Source: Rapana venosa (Eukaryota; Mollusca; Gastropoda; Neogastropoda; Muricidae). Taken from it: a stretch of 64,000 nt of DNA. The notes beneath the pieces were generated by a model that was not told where the DNA came from, did not search any database, and worked only from the letters and a program-made list of their open reading frames with translations. The stretch spans positions 15,739,395 to 15,803,394 of the forward strand of contig CM054159.1 of NCBI GenBank assembly GCA_028751875.1. The letters are read 5' to 3'. A program made the translations under genes and the position numbers. Below are positions 1 through 11,764 of this stretch, piece after piece (positions within the stretch are counted from its first letter, which is position 1; every line of letters begins with the position of its first letter).

Positions 1-1530
1 TATTGAAGCTACAGCGCCAGTGATAAGGACACTCTAACATTTTTATTTAACCTTTTGTCTTCGAAAAATAAAAATCCATTTCCCTTTGCTTCAAACGCTA
101 AAGTTATCCCCATTAAAAGTCTGGTGAAACTTCAGACCTTCAAACTTTTTAGATCCAATTTCCATCATAACTATCCTTTTCAAAAAACCATTGGAACAAC
201 ATTTAAACAAACACATGTCCGTCATTTAAAGTACTACCATTGAATTCACCCTAATCAGTCTGGATTTAGTCAAAAATCCACACATGTCTTTACTGCATGT
301 TTGCCTCGTTTGACTTATGAGCTATCATAACATTAATGGACAATAATATTTTGTGGAGTTACTATTTGTAGAATCCTCAAAAAAGCTTTTGACACAATTG
401 ACCCTTCACTTCTCATTATAAAACGATAAACTGTACCATTTCTCTCCAAATACCTTTAGTACTACTTGCTTCCTATCTAGGAAAACAGGGGCTACAGGTG
501 TCTTGTTCTCATAGGTTTAAATACCTTAAACCATACTAATATGCGCGGTCATTATGGAGAAGATACCACTAGAGGATCCATACTTAGGACTATTCTATTC
601 TCACTTAAATAAAAAGAGCCTCCTCTCCACATCAAATCCAAATGCGAACGATTTGCTCGATGACACAATCTACTCATACGAGCACTAGTAACCTTATCTC
701 TCTGGCAAATGCATTTCAGAAAAGTGTTGTATCAGCTTATTGAATGGACCGAACTAACCATATGTCCATATACACCCAAAAAACAAATTGCAATGCTTAT
801 TACACTAGACAAAGCGTCAAAAATTATCCAAATAAACTTACTCCCATCAAAATTAAAAGGAGTAAATTTGAACAACCTATCACTACAAGGTTTTAGGGGT
901 AAAATTGATGAAAATCTCAGTTGGTTCTACCCACATATCTCAACTATGCTAAATTACATGTCCCAAAAGAGTGGGTAAACAAACTTCTAAAATCAAGCAC
1001 TTCATTTGACTTTCATTCAAGGAAACTATTCTTCTCAACTTATATACAATCATCAATAGGTCTATGCTTTCTACCTGTTGGGTTTCTGCTGTGCAAACAC
1101 TATGAAACGTTACTGAGTCTGTTAAACGTTATTGCTCTCTAAACTGGTCTTTTAAAGAAGGGTAAGCTTACAAGAAGCTGACTATACTCAATTAAATATT
1201 CTCACCTTTCACCAATCGTTTAAAATATAACAAGGTAAGGAGTCATGATGTTCAAGATCATGACAGGGAACTTGTTCATCATACTTAATAGAACAAATTC
1301 CCCCTAATCCAATCCAGAATACTATAAAGCCTAGTGTCCAATCGAGAATGACTTGATTCAAATTAGTCTACTATACTCAGGCACTATGCTGTGGAAACTC
1401 CCTTCCTGATTCAGTTATAAACAAATCATTCATACAATCTACAAAAACTCAATTATCAACTCACTTGATACTCAACAAGAACAAACCACCAGTCCATAGC
1501 TTAAAAACAAAGTTGCATATCCTCCCTTAC
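1..1530 (+). mobile_element. Decayed non-LTR retrotransposon (LINE), RT and C-terminal part
   Basis: Reading across all three plus frames recovers the order of a LINE reverse transcriptase: an NQSGF-like block near 250, KKAFDTIDPSLL near 379 (the usual KAFDTIDH block), RGSILRTILF near 570 (usually QGSILGPLLF), KIDENLSW near 901, and HSRKLFFSTYIQS near 1,014. A degenerate C-terminal block with a 'CGNSLPDSV'-like match follows near 1,390. Many stops and frameshifts separate these, and the FADD catalytic block near 640 is unreadable as a clean motif, so the copy cannot be active. Block order and wording fit the jockey/CR1-like group of APE-type LINEs; the exact family is not determined. The endonuclease half would lie left of the window edge. 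Confidence 0.75.
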
Positions 1531-1604
1531 CTATCTGCCCTTTCCATCTTACTATTGCCCTTTCCCTTTCCCTTCACCTGTCTTTCTGTCAGACCTTGTC
1601 CCCC

Positions 1605-1618
1605 CCCCTCTTCTCTCT

Positions 1619-1656
<38 letters not shown>

Positions 1657-2008
1657 TCTCTCTCTCTCTCTCCTCTCTCTTCTCTCCTCTTCTTCTCCCC
1701 CCTTTTTCAATTTTCAGTGTTGTTGCTATAAGTGGTTTACCAAAGCGAAAACTTTTTTCTTCTTTTTTTTTTCTTTCTTTTTCTTTTCTTCTTCTTCTTC
1801 TTTTTTGTAAATTTTTTATTACACTTAGTTATAAGAATATATCTTATCTAACAATAATATGTGTTAATCTGTACGAGTATAATGTAAACGGTGTTGACAG
1901 TGATGATGTGCCGTTTGAGAATCATATTCAGTAGTTTTTTCTATGTCGTTCTCGTTTGTTTGTTTACAACACAAAAAGCATTATCTTTCACACACACAAC
2001 ACACACAA

Positions 2009-2052
<44 letters not shown>

Positions 2053-2180
2053 CACTCACACACACACACACACACACACACCACACACCACACAACACCA
2101 CAAACACTCCATCTCCTCCTCTCCCACTCTCTTCATTTCTTTACTCCCCCCTATCTCTCTCTCTCTTACTTAAAAGGTTA
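1605..2180. repeat. (CT)n and (CA)n microsatellites around a CA-tailed unit
   Basis: (CT)n with scattered C/T breaks fills about 1,609-1,694, followed by a T-rich pyrimidine stretch to about 1,806. (CA)n with small interruptions fills about 1,990-2,107. Between them, 1,830-1,975 resembles the ~170-bp unit described at 2,213-4,340. Long reading frames here are only Leu/Ser or Thr/His repeats from the microsatellites. Confidence 0.9.
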
Positions 2181-2742
2181 GATGTTCATTTATGATTAAG
2201 TGGATTTTTTCTCCTTATTGTAAGAGTGTATGGTTATTGGGCTTATTTCTATTTCATGACATTCATTTTTGGTACGGAGTATATTCGAAAAAATTTTGAT
2301 GTGTGATCCTGTGCTGTCTTGAGAATTCTTTTATCCCCCCTTTCTCTTCTTCCTTGTTTTATTGTGTGAGTACACGGGGTTATTGTGTTTATTTCATTTT
2401 ATCATGTCATATAAACCTGCTCCTGAGATAAATTCAAAATTATGGGTTTGACGGTGTTCGTGCACTGTTTTGAGAATTTATATTATTTAGTGTTATCCCT
2501 GAATCAACACACACAACACATGGCTGGGTTTTTGTTTTTCCTTCTTTCTTTCCCTCCTTGTTTTATTGTGTGAGAGTAGGGGTTTAAAATTGAATTTATT
2601 TGATTAGCCGACATAAAAATTGTATGAGTAATAAAACTAAGTGTTTGAAGGTTGTTCGTTGATGTACTGTTTTGAGAATTAATATATTTAGTCCATCTTG
2701 AAACACACACACACACAACACACACACACACACACACAACAC

Positions 2743-2807
<65 letters not shown>

Positions 2808-2814
2808 TTCTGTA

Positions 2815-2847
2815 TCGTGGGCCTAGGCCGATATGCAAGTAAATCAT

Positions 2848-2850
<3 letters not shown>
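2815..2850 (+). repeat. Hairpin-bearing 3' end of a retroelement, beside (CT)n
   Basis: GGGCCTAGGCCGATATGCAA contains a perfect GGCC/GGCC stem and is followed by AAATCATTC and then (CT)n. It matches the longer copies at 6,299-6,340 and 9,415-9,450. A short terminal stem-loop followed by an A-rich stretch and a simple repeat is a usual LINE or SINE 3' end; the assignment is inferred. Confidence 0.4.
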
Positions 2851-2881
<31 letters not shown>

Positions 2882-3163
2882 TTCTCTTCTCTCTCTCTCT
2901 CTCCTCTCTCTCTTCTCTTCTCTCTCTCTCTCTCTCTCTCCTTCTATAAGTTGTTGTGTTTTAATAAAGGGCTATCCTCCCTCACATTTTTTCATTACGT
3001 TTATATTGTCCATATTATTTTGGGCTTGTTGACTGTACTTGGTGGCTCCAGTAGTAAGTGTTCCTATTTTCAATATTCTTTATTATACGTGTTGTAACAA
3101 CTTATGTGTATTATTCTGCAAATATGAAGGTGTTCAATTTTATGATCTATAAGTTTTTTGGCT

Positions 3164-3270
<107 letters not shown>

Positions 3271-3399
3271 TGCTGTAGTTGGTTTACTTTGTTCCTGTTG
3301 GTAATTGGTTTGGGTTTCTTCGCTTGTTTTGTTTTTTTTTTGTTTTTGGTGTTTGTATGTTCTTTTGTGGTGGGTGTGTTGTGTGTGTGTTGTGTGTGT

Positions 3400-3434
<35 letters not shown>

Positions 3435-3654
3435 TGTGTTGGGTATGTGAATGGGGGGAAGAACGGTGCTTTTTTTTTTTTTAATTATGTTTTTTTGTTT
3501 GTTGTTTTTGGGGGGTTGTTTAAGGGTTTTTTTCATTGTTTGTTGTGGTTTTTTTTATGTTGTTTGTTTGTTGGTTTGTATGTTTGTTTGTTTTTTCTTC
3601 TTCTCTCTTTTCTTTAAAAAAAAGTTGTTTTTTTTTCCTTTGCTTCTTTTTGCT

Positions 3655-3790
3655 TGATAGTAGGTCTGAGTGCATTTTTAAATGTGACCCCTCTGGGCGG
3701 GGAATGAATGTAAAAAAGCACATGAATACTTATTCATTATCCTGGAAAAAAGATTTTGTTTTATTTACTTACAATGTGTAGATGTACCTC
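3655..3790 (+). mobile_element. SINE 3' tail fragment (family A), plus orientation
   Basis: Reading the minus strand gives CAGGATAATGAATAAGTATT followed by CATGTGCTTTTTTACAT, the mark of the 3' end of the tRNA-derived SINE described at 16,640-17,042, here in the opposite orientation. No tRNA-like head is attached, so it is 5'-truncated or solitary. Confidence 0.6.
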
Positions 3791-4345
3791 TTTTATGACT
3801 TTATTGGCTTTTTCCCCCTCTTTATTATGTGAGTGTATGGGTATTGTACTTAATTTTAATACCATGACATTCAATTTGCATGAGATTAATTAAAAAGTGT
3901 TTTGTGTGATGTGTGCTACTGTGAGTTAGTACATATTTAGTATTAGCCCTGAAACACCCCCCCCCCCCCCCACCCACCGCCACACACACCACGCTCAAAC
4001 AACACAAACACTACACACACTCACACCACACACACACACACACACACACCAACCACACTCCACACACACACACCACACACTCACACACACAAAACACACT
4101 CACACACTCACTCACTCACTCTCCAACTCATATTCTCTCCCTCAACGACTTATAGTTTTAAATTTCTCTTGGTTGGTTTCTGGTTTTTATTGTGGGGATG
4201 TATGGTTATTAAATGATTTCATTATTCAGAATATAATGAAACGAGTTAATCTAAAATGAGATGTTGATGGGATCGAATACTGTTTTGGGGGAATTTATAT
4301 ATTGGTTATTATCTCTGAACCTGAAATTACACACACACACACAAA

Positions 4346-4378
<33 letters not shown>

Positions 4379-4569
4379 ACCTTTTTATCGTTCCTGCTAT
4401 ATTATAGTCATTAGTATATCCTGATGAAGGATTCATTTTTTATATTTTCAATACTTTATTGGACTTGCCTTGACTTAAGTTTTAGTGAGTTGCCTCTATT
4501 TCATATCTTATTAATTATGTGTAACAAGTATGTGTACCATTTGACCATGTGTAGATTGTTTATCTTTAT

Positions 4570-5120
4570 GACTTATTAACTTTGGTTGTGTTATTTTTCT
4601 TGGCTTTGTTGTTGTTGTGTTGTTGTTGGTGTTTGTCTGGTTCTTTCTCTTTTTTATCATCTTTTGTTTGGTTGGTTTTTTTTCTTTTTTGTTTTTTTGT
4701 TTTTTTGGTTAGGGTTTTTTGGGGGGGGGGGGGGGTAGGGGGGGGGTTTTTTTGGGATTTTCTTTTTTACTTGCTTTGGGGGGGGGGGTTTGGGGGGGAG
4801 TTTTTTGAAAAGGGTTATTTCCCTTGTTTTTATTTTTGAGACGTATAAGTATTGGGTTATTATTTTTAAAGATGTATCCCTAACGGGCGGGGATGGATGT
4901 AAAAAGACAGTGGCTTTTTTCATTTCCTCGAAAAAAAAGAATTTGTCATTGTATTGGGCATTGTTTCTTTTTCCCCTTAAACAAAAATGTGCATCGCTAC
5001 AGTGAAATTGTACAAAAAAAAAATGTTCCTGTTTCAAAGAAAAAAAACGAAAATGAACAACATTTATATTTTAATGTGTGGGTTTTTGAGGATCTACGTG
5101 CAAATTTTTAAGGGGAAACA
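4570..5120. other. G/T homopolymer-rich stretch with a SINE 3' tail
   Basis: 4,716-4,800 contains G runs of 8 to 14 separated by T runs, like the smeared consensus at 48,290-62,100, so local base accuracy is doubtful. 4,865-4,950 carries a plus-orientation SINE tail: it reads ACGGGCGGGGATGGATGTAA, then a damaged copy of the 'cacatgagtgcttattcc' region. No gene is seen. Confidence 0.55.
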
Positions 5121-6240
5121 CCCGCTTCCCTTTTGCATACTCAGGGCTACAAATCCAATCCAGCACAAATTTATCAGGTTCGTGTTCCCGCAATTAACAG
5201 GAAAAAAAAATTTATTTGGGGAAAAAATTGATCTAAATGTTATGTTGTATAAATTTTAATGGAATGGCCATTGAGCATTATTTTATATTGTGGGGTGTTG
5301 TGCACGAGCTGGTGCACCGGAACATGTTGTGTTTTTTTTTTGTGCGTGCGTTGCGTGGGTGTGAAGTGTGTGTGTATGTGTTGGTATGAGTGGATTTTGG
5401 GGGTGGTGGGGTGTGAGTGTAGAGCGGATGATGCCCTGCGCATGGTGTTCGCGCGTGCGTGGGGTGTGTGTGTGTGTGGTTGTGTGATTTGAGGGAGTTG
5501 AGGAAAGGTGTCCAGTCATGGGCTGTCGATGAAAATTTGCGTATTTGTGTGTGATTGAGAGGCATGTGAGAATAATAATTAATAATAATTTGGAATTTGT
5601 ATAGCGCGGAATCTTGTAAAACAAACATGAGTGAATATTGTTTCTGAAGTGATATCTTGCAATGTTTTGATTAACACCCTATTTTCTCTTTTTATGACGT
5701 TAAAGTTACATGACATGAAAGAGCACAGTGTGTGAGGTTTGTGTGTGTGTGTTTTTTTTTGTTTGTTTTTTGTTGTTGTTTTTTCCCCCCATACAGCATT
5801 GTGTTAACATTGCAGTAGCCTAGAGCTGACATGGTTGTATTTGATGTATACATTTTTTTTTTTTGAGTGGTGAATGTTTTGAGAATGCAATAACTTGTGA
5901 GTATAGTAACTATTATGAAAATGCAAGAAAACCTAATGAGCATCAATGATTTCAAATGTTATGATTTATGATGTGCTTGATGTTTGTATTTTGTAGGTGA
6001 GAAGGTGTTAACATATCAGGTATAGCTTCATCAATAACTTTGTTAATAGGTCTATTGTCTTTTTGTGGTACCCTGGGAAGTGGTTAAGGTGAAATGAGTT
6101 TTTGTTTTAGCTGTGTTTTGTTTTGATTTGTTGGCATACGACAGTCTTTATTTAGTTATGAAGTTAGAATATGCTTATGCAAGAGTATACAGTTATGAGT
6201 GCACTCCAGGGTAGTATGCCAAAGTCTTACCAAACTTATG
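5121..6240. other. No gene seen; GT-rich and AT-rich sequence
   Basis: 5,335-5,490 is GT-rich low complexity; 5,575-5,600 has a short AATAATAATT repeat. The rest is AT-rich with no sustained frame, no RNA gene and no repeat matching the rest of the window beyond short simple-sequence tracts. Minus-strand frames over 5,280-5,630 are made of Thr/His codons from the GT tract. Confidence 0.6.
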
Positions 6241-6298
6241 TGAATTTTTTTCATCTTCAACTTTTCATCTTCATTATTTTGCCCCTCAATGTGTATTG

Positions 6299-6345
6299 TG
6301 GCCAAAGGCCGATGTACATTAAACAATTTCAGAGTTTCAGAGTTC
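6299..6345 (+). repeat. Retroelement 3' end with GGCC hairpin, beside (CT)n
   Basis: GGCCAAAGGCCGATGTACAT forms a GGCC-AAA-GGCC stem-loop, followed by TAAACAATTTCAGAGTTTCAG, a start of TTCAGA-like hexamers, and then (CT)n. The copy at 9,415-9,465 is nearly identical and also runs into pyrimidine repeats. A stem-loop plus short hexamer repeats is the usual LINE 3' terminus of this type; which element it belongs to is not shown here. Confidence 0.5.
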
Positions 6346-6349
6346 TCTG

Positions 6350-6359
6350 TCTGTCTCTT

Positions 6360-6407
<48 letters not shown>

Positions 6408-6617
6408 CTCTCTCCCCTCTTCTCTCTCTCTCTCTCTCTCTCTGTGTATGTGCGTGTGTGTGTGTGCGTGCGTGCGTGCTTCTGCGTGTGTGTGTGTGTG
6501 TGTGCGTGATTTAAAAAAAAAATCACCCCTAATCTGTAAGAAAAATTACATACATTGAAAGGCAAAACCAGCATAGATTAAGCACGGGAGTTCTGATAAA
6601 AACACACGCACACAAAC

Positions 6618-6656
<39 letters not shown>

Positions 6657-6790
6657 ACAAAGGCACATACACACACTTACGCACACACACACACATACAC
6701 ACAAACGCGCGCCGAAGAGAGAAGATGGAGAAGAGAGGGTGTGTGTGAGTGTGCGTGTGGGACAGACAGACAGACAGACAGACAGACAGA
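6350..6790. repeat. (CT)n, (GT)n, (CA)n and (GACA)n block
   Basis: (CT)n fills 6,355-6,445, (GT)n 6,446-6,510, (CA)n 6,600-6,712, and seven GACA units 6,762-6,790. The CT-to-GT order on the plus strand, followed 90 bp later by CA, recurs in copy B at 9,900-10,365. Confidence 0.9.
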
Positions 6791-6805
6791 GGATTTGATG
6801 ATTCT

Positions 6806-6991
6806 TTCCTTTTATATCAAAGATAATGGAATAAGCACTTATGTGCTTTTTTACATCCAGTCCCCGTGTGTAACGGAATAATTACTCATTTGCTTTTTTT
6901 TTACATCCAGCCCCTTGTGTCTATGCAGGTTCGTACTTTTGCCATCCGCTCCCACCAAGCACACAATGACAATTCTTCCGAAAAGCGGAAA

Positions 6992-7022
<31 letters not shown>

Positions 7023-7121
7023 AGGAGAGAGAGAGAGAGAGAGAGAGAGAGTCATCTTGCCACCAGCCCTAAAAGACAGACAGATCACAGACCCCAGGGG
7101 ACGAAAAAAGGCAGAGAGAGG

Positions 7122-7191
<70 letters not shown>

Positions 7192-7334
7192 AAGAGAGAG
7201 AGAGAGAGAGGGGGAGAGAGAGAGAGAGAGAAAAGAGAGGAGAGAGAGAGAGAGGGGTCATCTTGCCAACCAGCCCTAAAGACAGACAGATCACAGACAC
7301 AGAGACAGACAAAGGCAGAGAGAGAGAGAAAGAA

Positions 7335-7409
<75 letters not shown>

Positions 7410-7425
7410 AGAACAGAAACGTTAT
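6806..7425 (-). repeat. SINE tail running into a long (GA)n array
   Basis: 6,806-6,990 holds two overlapping SINE family-A tails (TAATGGAATAAGCACTTATG and TAACGGAATAATTACTCATT), minus orientation. The SINE breaks off after GAAAAGCGGAAACAGAGAGA and (GA)n takes over to about 7,425. The array is interrupted twice, at 7,051 and 7,257, by a copy of TCATCTTGCCACCAGCCCTA plus GACAGACAGATCACAG, giving a ~206-bp higher-order step. The frame of about 260 codons through it is Arg/Glu repeat and is not a gene. Confidence 0.75.
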
Positions 7426-7453
7426 CAAAAACAGCACACACCACACACACACA

Positions 7454-7486
<33 letters not shown>

Positions 7487-7689
7487 AGTTCCCCGCCAAA
7501 GCTTGCTTCTTTTTTCTGTTTTCTTTCTTTTCCTTACTGTTTTTCTCTCCCTTTTTCTTTTTTTCTTCTTTCTTTTTTTTTTACTGGGGGAAGGGAAGGG
7601 GGTCAGGGTTCAAACTTGCAACGTGAATCATGAACATTTTTCACCTTTCGCTCTTTTTAAAGAGTGTTCATCTCTGTCAACTACACACA

Positions 7690-8042
7690 GAAGCTAAGGG
7701 CCCTTTGAATCTTTGTCATTTCAAACGAACAGCAGCTGCAGTACGGACAGTCTGCACTGCTGAGACAGTAGGCCCTACAGAAAAGAAGGCCTCTGAAGAC
7801 TTCAACACTTTGCTGAAGACCACAGAAGAAGCAGGAGAGACACGGGGTTCGACAAGTTTTCCTCCCAGCTGGTGACCTGGTTTTCAGCCTTTCCTCAGTA
7901 ACACAGCCTATGGGCCACATAGGAGCAAGACATCAACCTTCTGCCCTCCCTGAAACACTGAATGGATGGCTTGATTCCTGGAGATTCCTGACAGCTCTAA
8001 GTTCACCAGAGAGCTGTCTTTGTCAAAGTCATGGAATGCATT
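7690..8042 (+). other. Exon-like conserved block with a strong donor site, copy A
   Basis: The block is conserved between copy A and copy B (11,365-11,717) and ends in both at GGAATGCATTG followed by GTGAGTTGAAG, a near-consensus 5' splice site. In copy A a frame at 7,630-7,875 reads 82 codons, with a charged stretch around KASEDFNTLLKTTEEAGE. Copy B has indels that break this frame, so protein coding is not supported. A non-coding or 5'-untranslated exon, or simply part of the duplicated repeat, fits better. No acceptor was clearly identified on the left. The protein, if any, is not recognised. Confidence 0.3.
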
Positions 8043-8084
8043 GGTGAGTTGAAGATTGTTGTTTGTGAGTGAGTTGGTTTGTTT

Positions 8085-8410
8085 TGTTACTCTGTTGTCA
8101 TCGTTGTGGATTAAAGCTTATTTTGAAGATCACCATTTTGTTCTATAGAGTAAATGTTTGTTGGTTAGTTCTGTTGCTATCGCTGTTGTTTAAAGCTTAA
8201 ACTTTGAAAATCATCAAGACTGATTTTTTTCTTTTATAGAATAACTGTTTTGTTGGTTAGTTCTGTTGTTGTTAATGTCATTTTGTGCAGCTTGAACTTT
8301 GAAGATCTCCAAGATTTTTTTGTTAAATAGAATAAATGTTGGCTGCTTGCATAGTCTGTTGTCACTGTTGCTGTCTAAAGCTTTATCTTTGAAGATCACC
8401 AAGAGCCACC
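8085..8410 (+). repeat. ~85-bp minisatellite, four units, copy A
   Basis: Units start with TCTGTTGT at 8,091, 8,170, 8,262 and 8,355 (steps of 79, 92 and 93 bp). Each contains TTAAAGCTTAAACTTTGAAG or a close variant, then ATCACCAAGA, then a T-run and AGAGTAAATGTTGGTTAG. The AAGCTT core gives a short palindrome in each unit. The array lies directly after the donor-like site at 8,042 and recurs at 11,765-12,100. Confidence 0.8.
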
Positions 8411-8469
8411 ATTTGTCTCATTTTGGAATCGCTGAGTACACAGTAAAGTTTAGTCTAGTGTACGTGCGT

Positions 8470-8708
8470 CTGTTTAGTCTATTTCTATCATACTTCTTAC
8501 CAGCCCTGCCGGAATGACCTACTCTTCCGAAAGGGGTAATGGGTTTTAATGCAATCTCGTCCAGACTTTTGGGGATGAGGGAGAGGGGGGGAGGGATGAG
8601 TACTTATAACTCAGGGGAAAATCAACTTGAACGAGTGCCTTAGTGGTGGCTGGAACACAGGCCGTTACTTCGTGAGCGCAACGCTCTAACCACTAGGCTT
8701 ACCCCTTT
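8470..8708 (-). mobile_element. tRNA-derived SINE (family A), minus orientation
   Basis: The tRNA-like head lies at 8,636-8,708; read on the minus strand it gives AAGCCTAGTGGTTAGAGCGT (A box) and, further on, a degraded B box where CGAACCC is replaced by GGAACAC. The body is to its left, with CTACTCTTCCGAAAGGGGTA and GGACTTTTGGGG-type blocks. The G-rich tract at 8,576-8,600 interrupts it. Confidence 0.75.
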
Positions 8709-8934
8709 CATTCACCACCCTTATAATTTATGTATTCCTAAGATCACAATAAGTTTAACGCTGTTTCAGGAGATCATTTCTCATTTGATTCAAGGTAAAT
8801 TAGAAAACAAGTTAGGACAATGCACCTCAGCTTTCGCTACTTTCTAGGCAGTTGCCCTGTAACAATTGCATATCATGCGGAGTTGTTTCTGAAATTGGAG
8901 AACATTTTAGTGTGTGTGTGTGTGGGGAGGGGGA

Positions 8935-9366
8935 GGGGGCAGAGCTCAGTGGTAAGAGGGACTGACTTCGAATCTTGAGGGATTTCATAACACAGGTTTG
9001 GGCCTTGGTTGAACCGTCTACAAGGATTTTTTCTCTGGAGCTAAAATTTACTGTAACTCAGTCTCAGAAAATCATGCAGTCTCATTTTGTTGCTCGGGAA
9101 TAACTCCGAAGTTCACCATCGGTGATATTTTGCGTATGCGACCATTTTTGGTGCACCATTCAGGTAGCCGCATTCTGACTTCAGGGATGCTGTGTAAAAA
9201 CACCATGTGAGTGTGTTTTTGAGATTGTGTCATCCATCCTTACCAGCACGAATTCGCCTACTCTTTGAAAAAGATAACAAGTTTCAATGTGTTTGTCAGA
9301 TGTTCTGCGTGCGTTCGCGCATGGAAACAAGCACTTTTCGGGGAGTGGAATAGGTAAGGTAAAGGG
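8935..9366 (+). mobile_element. SINE with plus-oriented tRNA-like head, truncated
   Basis: CAGAGCTCAGTGGTAAGAGG at 8,940 is a tRNA A-box match; GGTTTGGGCC 56 bp on stands where a B box is expected. The body (CATTCAGGTAGCCGCATTCT, CACGAATTCGCCTACTCTTT, ATGTTCTGCGTGCGTTCGC) is the family-A body read in its minus orientation, so head and body face each other. It stops at TAGGTAAGGTAAAGG, where tandem copy B begins. Copies with the full right side are at 12,916-13,735 and 43,082-43,895. Confidence 0.6.
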
Positions 9367-9414
9367 GTTTCCCCATCTTCAACATTTCATCTCCATATTT
9401 GCCCCCAATGTGTA

Positions 9415-10038
9415 ATTGTGCCAAAGGCCGATGTACATTAAACAATTTCAGATTCAAGTTCAGAGTTCCTGTCTCTCTAACTCCGTCCTGTCCTGTCCTG
9501 TCTCTCGTTCTGTCCTGCCCTCTCGCTACTCTCCCTCTCCTCTCTCTGCCAGCCCCCCCCCCCCTCTCTCTCTCTCTCTTATCTCTGTTTCTGTCTGCCT
9601 GTTCTCTTTCCTGCCTTCTGCCTGCCTGCCTGTCTCTCTGTCTGTCTGTCTCTGTCTGTCTCTGTCTCTCTCTCTTGTCTGTCTTCTGTCTCTCTCTCTC
9701 TGTCTCTCTCTCTCTTCTCTCTCCCTTCTCTCATCTCTCTCTCGTCTCTCATCTCTCTCTCTCTCTCTCATGCAAACGATTATTAAAAAACAAACCTTGT
9801 TGTGATAAATAAACCTAGTTTCCCCTACTCATCGAAAAGGCCGGAGAAAAAAAAAAGAAGTATGTCAATACTTATCTGTAACCCTTGGGAATAAAGATTC
9901 TCTCTCTCCCTCTCTCCTCTCTCTCTCTCTCTCTCTCTCCCGACTCTCTCTCCATCTCTCTCTCTCTACTCTCTCTCTTCCTCATCTTTCATTTCTTTCT
10001 TCTCTTCTGTTCTCTCTCCTCACCTATCTCGCACTCTC

Positions 10039-10085
<47 letters not shown>

Positions 10086-10700
10086 GCGTGCGTGCGTGTA
10101 TGCTCTGTGTGTTGTGTTTGTGTGTGTGATTAAAAAATCACCCCTAATCCTGTAAGAAAAATTACATAACAATGAAAAGCAAAAGCAGCATGAAAATTAA
10201 ACAGGGAAGATGCGATAAAACAACACACACACACAAGCACACCCACAAGCAACACACACACAACACAAACACACACATACAACATACACACACACAACAC
10301 ACACACACACACATACACACACACCCACCCATACACACACACACACACACAACACGACAATTCATTTAACAGACAGCCAAGTCCTAAATGCTCTGTTGAT
10401 ACTATCCGAATTGACATTTCCGAAGAACGGATTTCCTCTGAAAGCTGTACAAGTGCGGCCACCCATAGTACGTTTTTCATTTTGGTTTAGATAGAGTGTA
10501 TTGGAGGATTAAATCAACCACACACAAGCACAACACACACACAACACACACACACACCCACACAACACACACACACCACACACACACACGCACACGCACA
10601 CAGAACACACACATGACACATACACACACATATACACATCACACATATACACACATACACACACGCACGCATACACACACACATAAACACACACGCGCGC
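9415..10700. repeat. Hairpin end plus CT, GT and CA arrays of copy B
   Basis: 9,415-9,465 repeats the GGCC hairpin end, here GTGCCAAAGGCCGATGTACA, so one stem arm is damaged. Pyrimidine repeats fill 9,470-9,770. A second family-A SINE trace (CTACTCATCGAAAAGG) lies at 9,820-9,895. (CT)n resumes at 9,900-10,010, (GT)n at 10,040-10,130, (CA)n at 10,220-10,360 and 10,515-10,700. 10,360-10,500 is short single-copy sequence. No gene is seen. Confidence 0.8.
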
Positions 10701-10785
10701 CCAAGAGAGAAGATGGAGAAGAGAGAGAATGTGTTTGTGTTTGTGTGTGAGAGAGACAGACAGACAGACAGAGGATTTGAGGATT

Positions 10786-11120
10786 CTTTTCTTTTATATC
10801 GAGTATAATGGAATAAGCACTCATGTCTATTTGAATCAAGTCCCCATATGTAACGGAATAAGCACTCATGTACTGTTTTTTACATCCAGTCCCTGTGTCT
10901 ATGCAGTTTTGTACTTTTGTCATCCGTTCCCACCGGCACACATATCTTCCGAAAAGTGGAAACAGAGAGAGAGAGATAGAGAGAGAGAGAGTAGAGAGAA
11001 GAGAGATAGAGAGAGAGAGAGAGAAGAGAGAGAGAGATAGAGAGAAGAGAGAGAGAGAGAGAGAAGAGAGAGAGAGAAGAAGAGCGAGAGAGAGAGAGAG
11101 AGAGAGAGAACAGAAAAGAA
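10786..11120 (-). repeat. SINE tails running into (GA)n, copy B
   Basis: The same arrangement as 6,806-7,425: two family-A tails (ATAATGGAATAAGCACTCAT at 10,806 and GGAATAAGCACTCATGTACT at 10,855), then GAAAAGTGGAAACAGAGAGA and (GA)n to 11,110. The array is shorter than in copy A and lacks the TCATCTTGCC interruptions. Confidence 0.75.
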
Positions 11121-11364
11121 ACGTCATGAGAAACAGCACACACACAAGTTCCCCGCCAAAGAATGCTTCTGTTTTTTTTCTTTTTTCTTTCTTTTCCATG
11201 CTGTCCCCCCCCCTTTTTCTTTTTTTTCTTCTTTCTTTTTTTTTATTTGGTGGATCCAGGAGGGAAGGGGGTCAGGGTTCAAACTTGCATCGTGAATCCT
11301 GAACATTTTTCACCTTTCGCTTTTAAAAAAAAAGTGTTCATCTCTGTCAACTACGGCGCGAAAA

Positions 11365-11717
11365 GCCAAAGTCGCGTTTTTGGAATCTTTGTCATTTCCA
11401 AACGACAGCAGCTGCCAGTACGGACGGTCTGGCTGCTGAGACAGTAGGCCCAAAGGAAAGAAGGCCTCTGGAGACTTCAACACTTGCTGAAGACCACAGA
11501 AGAAGCAGGAGGAACGCGGGTTTCCACAAGGTTTTCCTCCCAGCTGGTGACCTGGTTTTCAGCCTTTCCTCAGCAACACACGCCCACAAGCCACATAGGA
11601 GCAAGACATCAACCTACTGCCCTCGCTGAAACACTGAAGGGATGACTTGATTCCTAGAGATTCCTGACAGTTCTACGTTCACCAGAGAGCTCTCTTTGTC
11701 AAAGTCATGGAATGCAT
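11365..11717 (+). other. Exon-like conserved block with a strong donor site, copy B
   Basis: Paralogue of 7,690-8,042. It keeps AGGCCTCTGGAGACTTCAAC, TTTTCCTCCCAGCTGGTGAC, CACCAGAGAGCT and the same GCATTG/GTGAGTTG donor-like end. Indels put the two copies out of frame with each other, so selection on a protein is not evident. Confidence 0.3.
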
Positions 11718-11764
11718 TGGTGAGTTGAAGATTGTTGTTTGTGCGAGTTGTTGGTTTGTTTTGT

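Larger units (their letters stand above)
6250..9366 (+). repeat. Tandem segment, copy A (3.1 kb)
   Basis: This segment is repeated in the same order at 9,372-13,360. Shared landmarks: CATCTTCAAC at the left edge; the CCAAAGGCCGATGTACATTA hairpin end; (CT)n then (GT)n; AAAATCACCCCTAATC; (CA)n; a SINE tail; (GA)n; GTTCCCCGCCAAAG; a 320-bp exon-like block; an ~85-bp minisatellite; and SINE copies ending at GTGGAATAGGTAAGGTAAAGG. Divergence is moderate, with many small indels. Copy A lacks roughly 0.9 kb found in copy B, mostly differing microsatellite lengths and one extra SINE near 12,120-12,480. Confidence 0.8.

Noticed and set aside
6915..7697. 260-codon frame rich in Arg and Glu
   Set aside because: It is the translation of a (GA)n array; composition follows the microsatellite, and the frame is not kept in the tandem copy.
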